This document shows positions 52,975-60,969 of a stretch of DNA of 64,000 nt, in pieces. The first letter of the stretch is position 1, and each line of letters starts with the position of its first letter. This DNA comes from Staphylococcus kloosii. Lineage in GTDB: Bacteria; Bacillota; Bacilli; Staphylococcales; Staphylococcaceae. The position numbers and the translations under genes were made by a program. The notes under the pieces are model-generated. The model had not been told where the DNA came from. It saw only the letters and a list, made by a program, of their open reading frames with translations, and made no database searches. The stretch spans positions 1,674,001 through 1,738,000 of the forward strand of contig NZ_CP027846.1 of the NCBI RefSeq assembly GCF_003019255.1, given 5' to 3'.

Positions 52975-53368
52975 CTTGTTGTGTATTTTTATATAGTGCT
53001 TGTTGAGCATGATGATTTGCTTCTTTATTTTGATTACGGGGAACCCATTTAACAAACATTAACTCAAACTTATTTGCAAGGGCTAATGTTTTATTCAAGT
53101 AAGGTTTGAATTTATCATTTTTTACTTGCTCTCTATTAACACTATCTTCTATTAATTTTGAATCAGTAAAAACTAAAGCATTGTCTATTTTCAAATCAAT
53201 TGCACAATGCAATGCGAACTCGAATGCAGCCCATTCAGCGCTATGATTATCTAATATACCTAAATCTTTTTCAAATACGTAGCGTTCGTCTTCTGTAACG
53301 ATTACGACAGCACAACTACTTAATCCAGGATTACCTCCAGTTGCTGCATCAAAATATATTTTAGCCAA
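52958..53368 (-). CDS. RNase HI-like protein
   Basis: A 136-residue RNase H-fold protein. From the TTG start the catalytic set is Asp7 (IYFDAATGGNPG), Glu45 (NHSAEWAAFE) and Asp69 (VFTDSKLI), but the last acidic position is Asn118 (QNKEANHHAQ) where active RNase HI has Asp. It corresponds to the Bacillus YpdQ/YpeP group; activity on RNA/DNA hybrids is uncertain. The frame extends to a GTG at 53377, which overlaps AGAGGTG; the TTG at 53368 is well spaced and gives MAKIYFDA. Confidence 0.82.
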   Translation of the reverse strand: MAKIYFDAATGGNPGLSSCAVVIVTEDERYVFEKDLGILDNHSAEWAAFEFALHCAIDLKIDNALVFTDSKLIEDSVNREQVKNDKFKPYLNKTLALANKFELMFVKWVPRNQNKEANHHAQQALYKNTQQEKKRK

Positions 53369-53520
53369 TGTATACACCTCTTAACATAGATTATCTTTAT
53401 TTTAGCAAATTACTAAATATGATAATAATTAACTTGCATTAAGAATTGATCTACTATTATTATCTTATGATAACGTAATACAAATTAGAATAACTAAAGT
53501 AAAACGTAAAGGAGATACTA

Positions 53521-54090
53521 ATGAAAAATTTATTTATAATTCATGGTTATAAAGCCAATACTGAAAGCCATTGGTTTCAATGGTTAAAATCCTCTATGAT
53601 GCGATATGGTTATACGACAGAAATTATACCATTACCCAACTCTGCACAACCAAAATACAAGGCGTGGTCACAAACACTAGACGATTACTTAAGTCATAAA
53701 TTAACTAATGAAACTATAATCGTCGCGCATAGCTTAGGTGTTATCACTACATTAGATTATTTATCACATCACGCTAATGAAACACATATCAAAGGATTGT
53801 TTCTTATCTCTGGATTTAATGAGCAATTACCAAATATACCTGAATTAAATCACTTTATTACTCAGACAGATATTTCATTAAACAATATTAACGCGCATAC
53901 TATAAAGGTAATAGGCGCAACTGCAGATCCAATAGTTAATATAGATGCGACGCGTAGATTGTCTTCTTCCTTAGGCATTGATACCATAGAAATTCCACAT
54001 GAAGGGCATTTTTTAGCAAGTGAAGGTTATACAACATTTGAATTCTTATTAGAGCAAATTAATCGTTTATTAAATAAAAAAAGAGATTGA
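53521..54090 (+). CDS. RBBP9/YdeN-type serine hydrolase
   Basis: A 189-residue alpha/beta hydrolase of the small RBBP9/YdeN group. N-terminus LFIIHGYKANTESHWFQWL, nucleophile elbow VAHSLGVI (Ser in the GxSxG-like AHSLG), Asp in ATADPIVN and His in HEGHFLASEG complete a Ser-Asp-His triad. The substrate is unknown. ATG follows AAAGGAG. Its end runs into a bidirectional terminator shared with the transporter gene. Confidence 0.85.
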   Translation: MKNLFIIHGYKANTESHWFQWLKSSMMRYGYTTEIIPLPNSAQPKYKAWSQTLDDYLSHKLTNETIIVAHSLGVITTLDYLSHHANETHIKGLFLISGFNEQLPNIPELNHFITQTDISLNNINAHTIKVIGATADPIVNIDATRRLSSSLGIDTIEIPHEGHFLASEGYTTFEFLLEQINRLLNKKRD

Positions 54091-54108
54091 ATCACTTCAA
54101 TCTCTTTT
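54079..54108. terminator. Bidirectional terminator, hydrolase / queuosine transporter
   Basis: Perfect 13-bp stem AAAAGAGATTGAA / TTCAATCTCTTTT with a 4-base loop and T runs on both strands; it begins in the last codons of the plus-strand gene. Confidence 0.85.
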
Positions 54109-54112
54109 GGAC

Positions 54113-54817
54113 TTAATAGCCTTCGTCTTTACTTGTAATTTTGCCTTTACGATACATAGATTTTGCAATATAACCAAAAGGCACGTTAAATATTGTAGAT
54201 AATAGTTTCAATACGTAAGTTGTAATGAAAATTTCAAATACTGCAGCGTTAGGCATTGAACCTGCAAATGCAATTAAGACAAATAATGCTGTATCTATAA
54301 TATTACTAAATAAAGTACTACCATAGGCTCTTATAATAAAAGTTCTATCTGAACTGAATACTTTTTTAATAAGTGAGAATATCATAACGTCTAGATGTTG
54401 TCCTATAATATAGGCGATAATAGATCCTAATGCGATTCGTGGAACAACATTAAATATTGTTTCTAAAGCGTGTTGTGACGTATCAACTGGGGAAGGCGTA
54501 AAGTGTAATGATAATTGCATAACGATAATCATTACTAATGTTGAACTAAATCCTAACCACACAGCTCTTTTTGCTACTTTTCGACCATAAATATCATTCA
54601 GGATGTCTGTCGCTAAATAAATTGAAGCAAACATTACATTACCTAAAGTAGCTGAAATAGAAAATAAATCAATCGTTTTGATTACTTGTATATTAGCTAT
54701 AATTGTCCCTATAGCTACCCAGGCAAGTAATCCGTGTTTCCCAAACACTCTGTACATAATTATTAATAATACAAAGGTAACGATAAAAGTAAAGATACCA
54801 AATAACTCGTTAAACAT
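54113..54817 (-). CDS. Queuosine precursor transporter (YhhQ/VUT family)
   Basis: A 234-residue membrane protein with six or so helices, of the YhhQ (VUT) family that takes up queuosine precursors such as preQ0/preQ1. Family segments: ASIYLATDILNDIYGRKVAKRAVWLGF (in part), QLSLHFTPSP and FSNIIDTALFVLIAFAG. A preQ1 class-I riboswitch directly overlaps its ribosome site, which strongly supports the substrate. ATG follows AGGAGGAAATTAA. It is a single gene divergent to the cvfC block. Confidence 0.88.
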   Translation of the reverse strand: MFNELFGIFTFIVTFVLLIIMYRVFGKHGLLAWVAIGTIIANIQVIKTIDLFSISATLGNVMFASIYLATDILNDIYGRKVAKRAVWLGFSSTLVMIIVMQLSLHFTPSPVDTSQHALETIFNVVPRIALGSIIAYIIGQHLDVMIFSLIKKVFSSDRTFIIRAYGSTLFSNIIDTALFVLIAFAGSMPNAAVFEIFITTYVLKLLSTIFNVPFGYIAKSMYRKGKITSKDEGY

Positions 54818-54824
54818 TTAATTT

Positions 54825-54868
54825 CCTCCTAAATTTTGATTAAGCGGGTGTTTAGAAACCGCAAAATG
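54825..54868 (-). promoter_or_regulatory. preQ1 class-I riboswitch
   Basis: Read on the minus strand: GCGG, loop TTTCTAAACA, C then CCGC closing helix P1, A-rich tail TTAATCAAAA and TTTAGGAGG. TCTAAA in the loop can pair with TTTAGG in the tail to form the pseudoknot, as in the B. subtilis queC aptamer (GGTTCTAGC...CCTCTATAAAAAACTAAGG). The pairing takes up the AGGAGG ribosome site of the downstream gene, so control is most likely translational repression by preQ1. Confidence 0.8.
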
Positions 54869-54984
54869 CAACTTATTAATTTTAATAGATTGCTAAATAA
54901 ATTGCAATAACGTAAAAAGTCAAACAGGTGATTTTAAATTTTTTACAACTTATATTAACCTTTTACAATGTACAACCTTTTGCA

Positions 54985-55014
54985 TTCAACATTCTAACTT
55001 ACAAATGCTATAAT
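54985..55014 (+). promoter_or_regulatory. Extended -10 promoter for the Zn-finger/cvfC genes
   Basis: TGCTATAAT at 55006-55014 is a perfect extended -10; TTCAAC 18 bases upstream is a weak -35. The surrounding 54869-55133 region holds no other gene. Confidence 0.5.
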
Positions 55015-55133
55015 GTGATTAATTGCTTGTTTTGAACTAATAATAAAGTATTAGTTATATAAATAGCTACACATTTTAAATATTATGTTTTAATACTATA
55101 ATGATTTATTTAACTATAGGAGTGTGAATAGCA

Positions 55134-55319
55134 ATTCTAACTTATTCAGAAAAAGAAGCTATTGCAGCAATTGATAACTTAATGAATACTTACTGCCATC
55201 AATGTATGCTGAAAGCTCATAATAGAAAAGAACATGGTAAAACTTATGCACATCATTTTTGCATAAATGAATGTTCAATCGGCATACAAATTAAACAAAT
55301 TGGAAATAACTTACAATAG
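55134..55319 (+). CDS. Small zinc-finger protein with an ATT start
   Basis: A 61-residue protein absent from any ATG/GTG/TTG-based prediction. Translation from ATT reads (M)LTYSEKEAIAAIDNLMN, TYCHQCMLKAHNRKEHGKT, YAHHFCINECSIGIQIKQ, IGNNLQ. The Cys pattern CxxC...CxxxC with RKExGKxYAHxFCIxxCSIG fits the small zinc-finger family (zf-C2HCIx2C type). An in-frame TGA at 55125-55127 limits the start to ATA 55128, ATT 55134 or later codons; AGGAG lies at 55119-55123. The stop overlaps the cvfC ribosome site, so the two are coupled. Function unknown. Confidence 0.75.
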   Translation: MLTYSEKEAIAAIDNLMNTYCHQCMLKAHNRKEHGKTYAHHFCINECSIGIQIKQIGNNLQ

Positions 55320-55332
55320 GGAGGTAACATAT

Positions 55333-56451
55333 ATGGAAATAGTACGCGTAGAACCTACACCAAGTCCAAATACAATGAAAATAGTACTAAGTGAAAAAAG
55401 AGAAGATAATAAATCAAATACTTATACAACAGTAAAAGAAGGGCAACCTCAATTTATAAATGATTTATTAGCTTTAGACGACGTTAAATCAATTTTTCAT
55501 GTTATGGACTTTTTAGCAGTGGATAAACAACCTAAAGCTGACTGGGAAGAAGTATTACCTCAAATTACCTCTACTTTAAATGACGAGATAGGTGAAACGG
55601 AAGAAGCAACGCCAGACGAACATTTTGGTGAAATCCAAGCTGAAGTTTTAATGTTCAAAGGTATACCATATCAAATCAAACTAACTAATAACGAAGAGGA
55701 AAAACGTAAGCAATTGCCAGAAGTATATGTAGATAGTATGCTTGCGGCACAAAAAGAAAATGATAATGTTGTCTTTCTAAGAAAGTGGGAAGACTTTGGT
55801 ATAAGATATGGTGAATTTGATGATATCATGTCAGAAATCAGCGATGAAATTACTGCGATGTATCCACAAGAACAACTAGACAAATTAGTAAGTGATGCAC
55901 AAGCAACTGACATTGTTGTGCCTGAGAAAGTTTATACTCATGTTACATTGGAAGAGTATAATAGCGCTGAAAATTGGAAAGATAGATTGCGCATGTTAAA
56001 ACAATTTCCAACACCAACATTAGAAGATTTACCATTACTAGGTAGTGTATTAAGCGATGAAGAAAAAGCGCCATTGAGACGTGAAGCGGTTGTACTTTTA
56101 GGTATGCTTGAAGATGAACAAGTGTTACCTTATTTATATAAAGGATTAAATGATAAAAGCCCTGGCGTACGACGCACAGCAGGTGATTGCCTTAGTGATT
56201 TAGGCTTTAAACAAGCATTACCAGAAATGGAAAAGGCACTAGATGATCCACAGAAAATAGTACGCTGGAGAGCGGCAATGTTTTTATTTGATGAAGGTGG
56301 ACCAGAACAGTTAGATAGCTTGAAAGCACACATCGATGATAATGCCTATGAAGTTAAATTACAGATTGAAATGGCTATTTCTCGTATCGAAAATGGCGAT
56401 GAGGCACTTGGTTCTGTATGGAAGCAGATTGCCAATAGAAACAATAAATAG
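55333..56451 (+). CDS. cvfC: Conserved virulence factor C homologue (HEAT repeats)
   Basis: A 372-residue cytosolic protein. The N-terminal portion (VEPTPSPNTMKIVLSE to IFHVMDFLAVDK) resembles the NifU N-like/scaffold domain; the C-terminal third is HEAT-like (REAVVLLGMLEDEQVLPYLYKGL, SPGVRRTAGDCLSDLGFKQALPEM, DDPQKIVRWRAAMFLFDEGG; in part). It closely follows S. aureus CvfC, whose loss lowers haemolysin and virulence in model infection; the mechanism is not known. The frame opens at 55267, but GGGAGG and homology give 55333. brxA follows 43 bases later. Confidence 0.88.
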   Translation: MEIVRVEPTPSPNTMKIVLSEKREDNKSNTYTTVKEGQPQFINDLLALDDVKSIFHVMDFLAVDKQPKADWEEVLPQITSTLNDEIGETEEATPDEHFGEIQAEVLMFKGIPYQIKLTNNEEEKRKQLPEVYVDSMLAAQKENDNVVFLRKWEDFGIRYGEFDDIMSEISDEITAMYPQEQLDKLVSDAQATDIVVPEKVYTHVTLEEYNSAENWKDRLRMLKQFPTPTLEDLPLLGSVLSDEEKAPLRREAVVLLGMLEDEQVLPYLYKGLNDKSPGVRRTAGDCLSDLGFKQALPEMEKALDDPQKIVRWRAAMFLFDEGGPEQLDSLKAHIDDNAYEVKLQIEMAISRIENGDEALGSVWKQIANRNNK

Positions 56452-56494
56452 CACGCAAATCTTATTATTATTTTAAACTTAGGAGTGTATTAAT

Positions 56495-56932
56495 ATGAAC
56501 GCTTATGAAGCATATATGAATGAGTTAGCGACACAAATGCGAGAAGAATTAACTTCTCATGACTTTGTTAGTTTAGAAACACCAGACGCAGTTAAAGAAC
56601 ATATGGATAATGTACCAGAAGATGAAACGACATTTGTCGTAATCAATTCAACTTGTGGTTGCGCAGCGGGATTAGCACGACCTGCAGCAGTTACTGTTGC
56701 TGAGCAAAATGACAATAAACCTCAGCACAAAGTTACTGTTTTCGCCGGTCAAGATAAAGAAGCGACTCAAGAAATGAGAGATTATATACAACAAGTACCT
56801 TCAAGTCCATCTTATGCACTATTTAAAGGGACTGAACTTAAACATTTTATTCCGAGAGAACATATTGAAGGTCGCGACATACAAGATATCTGCATGGATA
56901 TTAAAGATGCATTCGATGAACATTGTTCATAA
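56495..56932 (+). CDS. brxA: Bacilliredoxin BrxA (YphP/YqiW family)
   Basis: A 145-residue thioredoxin-like protein that removes bacillithiol from mixed disulfides. The active site is Cys54-Gly-Cys56 in NSTCGCAAGLARPA, a CGC motif specific to the family. The region FKGTELKHFIPREHIEGRD is the conserved C-terminal block. In S. aureus BrxA is encoded just upstream of thyA/dfrA, as here, so I choose brxA over brxB. ATG follows TAGGAGTG. It works with ypdA and bshA products. Confidence 0.9.
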   Translation: MNAYEAYMNELATQMREELTSHDFVSLETPDAVKEHMDNVPEDETTFVVINSTCGCAAGLARPAAVTVAEQNDNKPQHKVTVFAGQDKEATQEMRDYIQQVPSSPSYALFKGTELKHFIPREHIEGRDIQDICMDIKDAFDEHCS

Positions 56933-56965
56933 TAATTAAAAAATTAAATTATTATAATAATTTTT

Positions 56966-56996
56966 CGCGATTGGCAAGTAAAGTCAATCGCGTTTT
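56966..56996 (+). terminator. Terminator after brxA
   Basis: Perfect 8-bp stem CGCGATTG / CAATCGCG, 11-base loop, TTTT. Confidence 0.78.
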
Positions 56997-57008
56997 CTAT
57001 ATAATTAC

Positions 57009-57037
57009 TTTAAATCGATGACAATATGCAATATTAT
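57009..57037 (+). promoter_or_regulatory. Promoter of thyA
   Basis: TTTAAA, 17-base spacer, TATTAT (5 of 6), 41 bases before the ATG. Confidence 0.5.
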
Positions 57038-57078
57038 TAATACTAAGTAGCTTATTATTGAGAGGAGCGTGAATTTAA

Positions 57079-58035
57079 ATGTTAAATGCTTTTGACAAAG
57101 CTTATCATGATTTGTGTGAAGAAGTATTAGAAATAGGAAAATCAAAAGATGATCGAACACATACGGGTACAATTTCTAAATTTGGACACCAGTTACGTTT
57201 TGATTTATCAAAAGGTTTTCCGTTATTAACAACAAAAAAAGTATCATTTAAATTAGTTGCTACCGAATTATTATGGTTTATTAAAGGTGATACGAATATA
57301 AAATATTTACTACAATATAAAAACAATATTTGGAATGAATGGGCATTTGAAAAATACATTAAGTCAGATGACTACCATGGTCCAGATATGACAGATTTTG
57401 GGCATAGAGCTCAAAGTGATGAAAACTTTAACGCGCTCTATAAAGAAGAAATGGCAAAATTCAAACAACAAATATTAGAAGATGATACATTTGCTGAAAA
57501 ATACGGGGATTTAGGTAACGTGTATGGTAAACAATGGCGTGATTGGCAAGATAAAGATGGGAATCATATTGATCAATTAGCTAATGTTATCGAGCAAATT
57601 AAGCAAAATCCTAATTCACGTAGACACATTGTTTCAGCTTGGAATCCTGCAGAGATTGATACAATGGCCTTACCACCATGCCATACAATGTTCCAGTTTT
57701 ATGTGCAAGATGGTAAACTGAGCTGTCAATTATACCAACGAAGTGCCGATATCTTCTTAGGCGTACCATTTAATATAGCAAGTTATAGTTTATTAACACA
57801 TTTAATTGCAAATGAATGTGGTCTCGAAGTAGGCGAATTTGTTCATACTTTCGGTGATGCACATATTTATTCTAATCATATGGATGCAATAGAAACACAA
57901 CTCGAGCGTGATAGTTTCGCTGCACCAACGATTAAAATTAATAGCGATAAATCTATCTTCGATATAAATTATGAAGATTTGACGCTTGAAAATTATGAAT
58001 CACATCCTGCAATAAAAGCACCCATAGCGGTTTAA
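57079..58035 (+). CDS. thyA: Thymidylate synthase
   Basis: A 318-residue ThyA that methylates dUMP using methylene-tetrahydrofolate. The dUMP and catalytic motif is MALPPCHTMFQFYV with nucleophile Cys; RSADIFLGVPFNIASY, the RRHIVSAWNP block and FGDAHIYSNH are all present. The 50-residue insert near DFGHRAQSDENF is usual for this longer form. ATG follows AGAGGAGCG. It leads thyA-dfrA-fakB2, and dfrA recycles the dihydrofolate it makes. Confidence 0.96.
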   Translation: MLNAFDKAYHDLCEEVLEIGKSKDDRTHTGTISKFGHQLRFDLSKGFPLLTTKKVSFKLVATELLWFIKGDTNIKYLLQYKNNIWNEWAFEKYIKSDDYHGPDMTDFGHRAQSDENFNALYKEEMAKFKQQILEDDTFAEKYGDLGNVYGKQWRDWQDKDGNHIDQLANVIEQIKQNPNSRRHIVSAWNPAEIDTMALPPCHTMFQFYVQDGKLSCQLYQRSADIFLGVPFNIASYSLLTHLIANECGLEVGEFVHTFGDAHIYSNHMDAIETQLERDSFAAPTIKINSDKSIFDINYEDLTLENYESHPAIKAPIAV

Positions 58036-58069
58036 CAATAGTAATTAAACATTTATAAAGGAGGATATT

Positions 58070-58552
58070 ATGACACTTTCGATATTAGTAGCCCATGACC
58101 AACAACGTGTTATAGGTATAGACAATCAATTACCATGGCATTTACCCAACGATTTAAAGCATGTTAAAAAATTGTCTACTGGCCATACACTCGTAATGGG
58201 TAGATCAACATTTGAATCTATTGGCAAACCGTTACCAAATAGAAAAAACGTTGTATTAACTAGAAATACTTCATTTGAAGCTGAAGGTGTAGACGTTATA
58301 CATTCCATTGATGAAATCTATGATTTAACCGGTCATATTTTCATCTTTGGAGGACAAACTTTGTTCGAAGAAATGATTGATGTCGTTGATGATATGTATA
58401 TCACCGTTATAGAAGATAAATTTAATGGCGATACATTTTTCCCTCCATACACTTTTGAAGACTGGGAAGTTGAATCTTCAGTAACAGGTACACTAGATGA
58501 TAAAAATACAATACCACATACATTTTTACATCTAGTTCGTAAGGCACAATAA
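58070..58552 (+). CDS. dfrA: Dihydrofolate reductase
   Basis: A 160-residue chromosomal DHFR. Substrate and NADPH residues: SILVAHDQQRVIG, LPWHLPNDLKHVKK, VMGRSTFESIG and IFIFGGQTLFEEM. By S. aureus numbering without Met, residue 98 is Phe (TLFEE) and residue 30 His, both the trimethoprim-sensitive state; F98Y is absent. ATG follows AAGGAGG, 34 bases after thyA; fakB2 starts 12 bases after the stop. Confidence 0.96.
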   Translation: MTLSILVAHDQQRVIGIDNQLPWHLPNDLKHVKKLSTGHTLVMGRSTFESIGKPLPNRKNVVLTRNTSFEAEGVDVIHSIDEIYDLTGHIFIFGGQTLFEEMIDVVDDMYITVIEDKFNGDTFFPPYTFEDWEVESSVTGTLDDKNTIPHTFLHLVRKAQ

Positions 58553-58564
58553 GGAGGATAAACT

Positions 58565-59404
58565 ATGGCAAAATTAAAAATTGTGACAGATTCGACTTCT
58601 GATTTATCTAAGCAATATCTTGAAGACAATGATATACACGTTGTCCCACTTAACTTGACGATTGATGGAGAATCTTATATTGATCAAGTTGATATATCCT
58701 CCGAACAATTTATTGAAAAAATAGAGGCTGATGCTGATGTTAAGACAAGCCAGCCTCCTATCGGTAAATTTATAGAATTATATGACGAACTTGGTTCAGA
58801 CGGTTCTGAAATTATTAGTATCCATATGACTTCTGGTTTGAGCGGAACGTATCAAACTGCTGTGCAAGCAAGTCAAATGACAGAAAGTAAAGTTACTGTC
58901 ATTGATTCAAAATCTATCTCTTATGGCCTAGGCTATCAAATTAAACAAATAGTAGAGTGGAAACGTGAACAATTAGCCGTTGCAGATATTGAAAAACAAG
59001 TCATTGAATTACAAAAAAATATTAAACTCTATGTAGTCATTGGCCAATTACACCAGCTAATAAAAGGTGGTCGAATAAGTAAAACAAAAGGTTTAATCGG
59101 AAATATGATTAAAATCAAACCAGTGGGTACTTTAATTGATGGCAAAATTGAATTAGTCCATAATTCACGCACACAAAATTCAAGTATTCAATTCTTAAAA
59201 AAAGAAGTTGCGCAATTTGTTGAGAATCATAATATTAAAGCAATTGGTATAGCTCACGCTAATATTATGCAATTTGTTGATAAAATAAAAAAACATTTTT
59301 CAGAAGAATTCGATTTTAGTGATTTTGATGTAAATACCACTACACCTATTATTTCTGCACATACAGGACAAGGTGCAATTGGATTAGTCGTATTGAAATC
59401 TTAA
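58565..59404 (+). CDS. fakB2: DegV-family fatty-acid-binding protein (FakB2 type)
   Basis: A 279-residue DegV-fold lipid carrier that presents a fatty acid to kinase FakA. N-terminal IVTDSTSDLSKQYLED, the SIHMTSGLSGTYQTAVQAS motif and VIGQLHQLIKGGRISKTKG are the family blocks, and ISAHTGQGAIGLVVLK closes the fold. It lies right after dfrA, where S. aureus keeps FakB2 (oleate-preferring), so I choose that paralogue; binding preference is inferred. ATG follows AAGGAGG. Confidence 0.82.
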   Translation: MAKLKIVTDSTSDLSKQYLEDNDIHVVPLNLTIDGESYIDQVDISSEQFIEKIEADADVKTSQPPIGKFIELYDELGSDGSEIISIHMTSGLSGTYQTAVQASQMTESKVTVIDSKSISYGLGYQIKQIVEWKREQLAVADIEKQVIELQKNIKLYVVIGQLHQLIKGGRISKTKGLIGNMIKIKPVGTLIDGKIELVHNSRTQNSSIQFLKKEVAQFVENHNIKAIGIAHANIMQFVDKIKKHFSEEFDFSDFDVNTTTPIISAHTGQGAIGLVVLKS

Positions 59405-59505
59405 CTATTATATATTGATTAAAGGCTATTTCTTCAAACATTTTAATAGCAAATTTCTTAATTTATTGTTAATTTTATGACAAGATATATTTTAGGAGGC
59501 TTATT

Positions 59506-60033
59506 ATGGCATATGCAACATTAGCCGGAGGATGTTTCTGGTGTTTAGTTAAACCATTCACATCATACCCAGGCATAAAAGATGTAGTCTCAGGATATAG
59601 CGGTGGAAACATTGATAATCCTACCTATGAACAAGTAAGTACAAATCAAACTGGTCACGTAGAAGCAGTGCAAATTACTTATGACGCAGACATTACAACA
59701 TTTGAAAATATTTTAGATATATATTTCAAAACATTTGATCCAACGGATAATACCGGCCAGTTTTTCGACCGTGGTGAACATTACGAACCCGTTATTTTTT
59801 ATCATGATGAGGAACAGAAAAAGGCTGCAGAACATAAAATTCAACAATTAAATGAGCAGCAAATTTTCGATAAACCGGTTATTACACCAATCAAACCATA
59901 TAAAAACTTTTATCCAGCAGAAGATTACCATCAAGATTATTATAAAAAGAACCCGTTACATTATGAACAATATCAACGCGGTTCCGGTAGAAAAGCGTTT
60001 ATAGAAAAGCATTGGGGGGAACAAAATGATTAA
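59506..60033 (+). CDS. msrA: Peptide methionine-S-sulfoxide reductase MsrA
   Basis: A 175-residue enzyme reducing Met-S-sulfoxide in proteins. The catalytic motif is AGGCFWCLVKPF with Cys10 and Cys13; GYSGGNIDNPTYEQVSTNQTGHVEAVQI and FFDRGEHYEPVIFYH (parts) complete the substrate pocket. No C-terminal recycling Cys is seen, so resolution may use Cys13. ATG follows TAGGAGG. It overlaps msrB by 8 bases. Confidence 0.94.
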   Translation: MAYATLAGGCFWCLVKPFTSYPGIKDVVSGYSGGNIDNPTYEQVSTNQTGHVEAVQITYDADITTFENILDIYFKTFDPTDNTGQFFDRGEHYEPVIFYHDEEQKKAAEHKIQQLNEQQIFDKPVITPIKPYKNFYPAEDYHQDYYKKNPLHYEQYQRGSGRKAFIEKHWGEQND

Positions 60034-60454
60034 GAAAAGTAAAGATGAATTAACAGAAATGGAACATTTAGTAACACAAGAAGATGGTACAGAACCACCA
60101 TTTCAAAATGAATATTGGAACCATTTTGATAAAGGCATTTATGTAGATAAATTATCTGGTAAACCATTATTTACTTCTGAAGAAAAATTTGAGTCGGATT
60201 GTGGTTGGCCAAGCTTTTCAAAAGCTTTAAACGATGAAGAAATCATCGAACTCGTTGATAAATCAATGGGCATGATTAGAACTGAAGTTAGATCAGAAGA
60301 TTCTAATAGTCATTTAGGTCATGTCTTTAATGATGGACCTAGAGAGTCTGGTGGTTTGCGCTACTGCATTAACTCTGCGGCAGTACAATTTATCCCTTAT
60401 GATAAATTAGAAGAATTAGGCTACGGAGATTTGTTACCACATTTTAAAAATTAA
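60026..60454 (+). CDS. msrB: Peptide methionine-R-sulfoxide reductase MsrB
   Basis: A 142-residue enzyme for Met-R-sulfoxide. Blocks: GTEPPFQNEYWNHF, SDCGWPSFSKAL, SHLGHVFNDGP and the catalytic GLRYCINSAAVQF. The zinc-binding CxxC pairs found in some MsrB are absent. ATG lies within msrA after GGGGGAAC, so both repair enzymes are made together; the IIA gene starts 14 bases after the stop. Confidence 0.95.
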   Translation: MIKKSKDELTEMEHLVTQEDGTEPPFQNEYWNHFDKGIYVDKLSGKPLFTSEEKFESDCGWPSFSKALNDEEIIELVDKSMGMIRTEVRSEDSNSHLGHVFNDGPRESGGLRYCINSAAVQFIPYDKLEELGYGDLLPHFKN

Positions 60455-60468
60455 GGAGCGGATTAATT

Positions 60469-60969
60469 ATGTTTAAAAAATTATTTGGTAAAGGTCAAGA
60501 AGCTAAAAAAGAAATTGAAATTTATGCGCCTATTACAGGTGAATATGTAAAAATAGACGATATTCCAGACCCTGTTTTCGCACAAAAAATGATGGGTGAA
60601 GGTTTCGGCATTAAACCAAGCGAAGGTGAAGTTGTATCTCCAATCGATGGTAAAATCGACAATGTATTCCCAACAAAACACGCAATTGGCTTAAAAGCTG
60701 AAAACGGCTTAGAGTTATTAGTGCATATCGGTTTAGATACAGTTCAATTAGATGGCGAAGGTTTCGAAATATTAGTCGAAAGTGGCGACACTGTAAATGT
60801 AGGTGACCCAATTTTAAAATTTGATAAAGACTTTATCCAAAACAATGCTAAATCTACAACATCTCCTATTATTATTACAAATTCAGATCAAACAGCATCT
60901 GTTAACTTTGCAGAAGCTACGAACGTAGTAAAAGGTGACACTAAAATTGTAGATGTGACAATGAAATAA
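60469..60969 (+). CDS. crr: PTS glucose-type IIA protein
   Basis: A 166-residue stand-alone IIA(Glc) phosphocarrier. The fold signature is APITGEYVKIDDIPDPVFAQKMMGEG (in part), VVSPIDGKIDNVFPTKHAIGL with His71, and the phosphorylation site LLVHIGLDTVQLDG with His86. It passes phosphate from HPr to sugar permeases. It follows msrB by 14 bases and its stop overlaps the yozE start by one base (TAATG). Confidence 0.93.
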   Translation: MFKKLFGKGQEAKKEIEIYAPITGEYVKIDDIPDPVFAQKMMGEGFGIKPSEGEVVSPIDGKIDNVFPTKHAIGLKAENGLELLVHIGLDTVQLDGEGFEILVESGDTVNVGDPILKFDKDFIQNNAKSTTSPIIITNSDQTASVNFAEATNVVKGDTKIVDVTMK

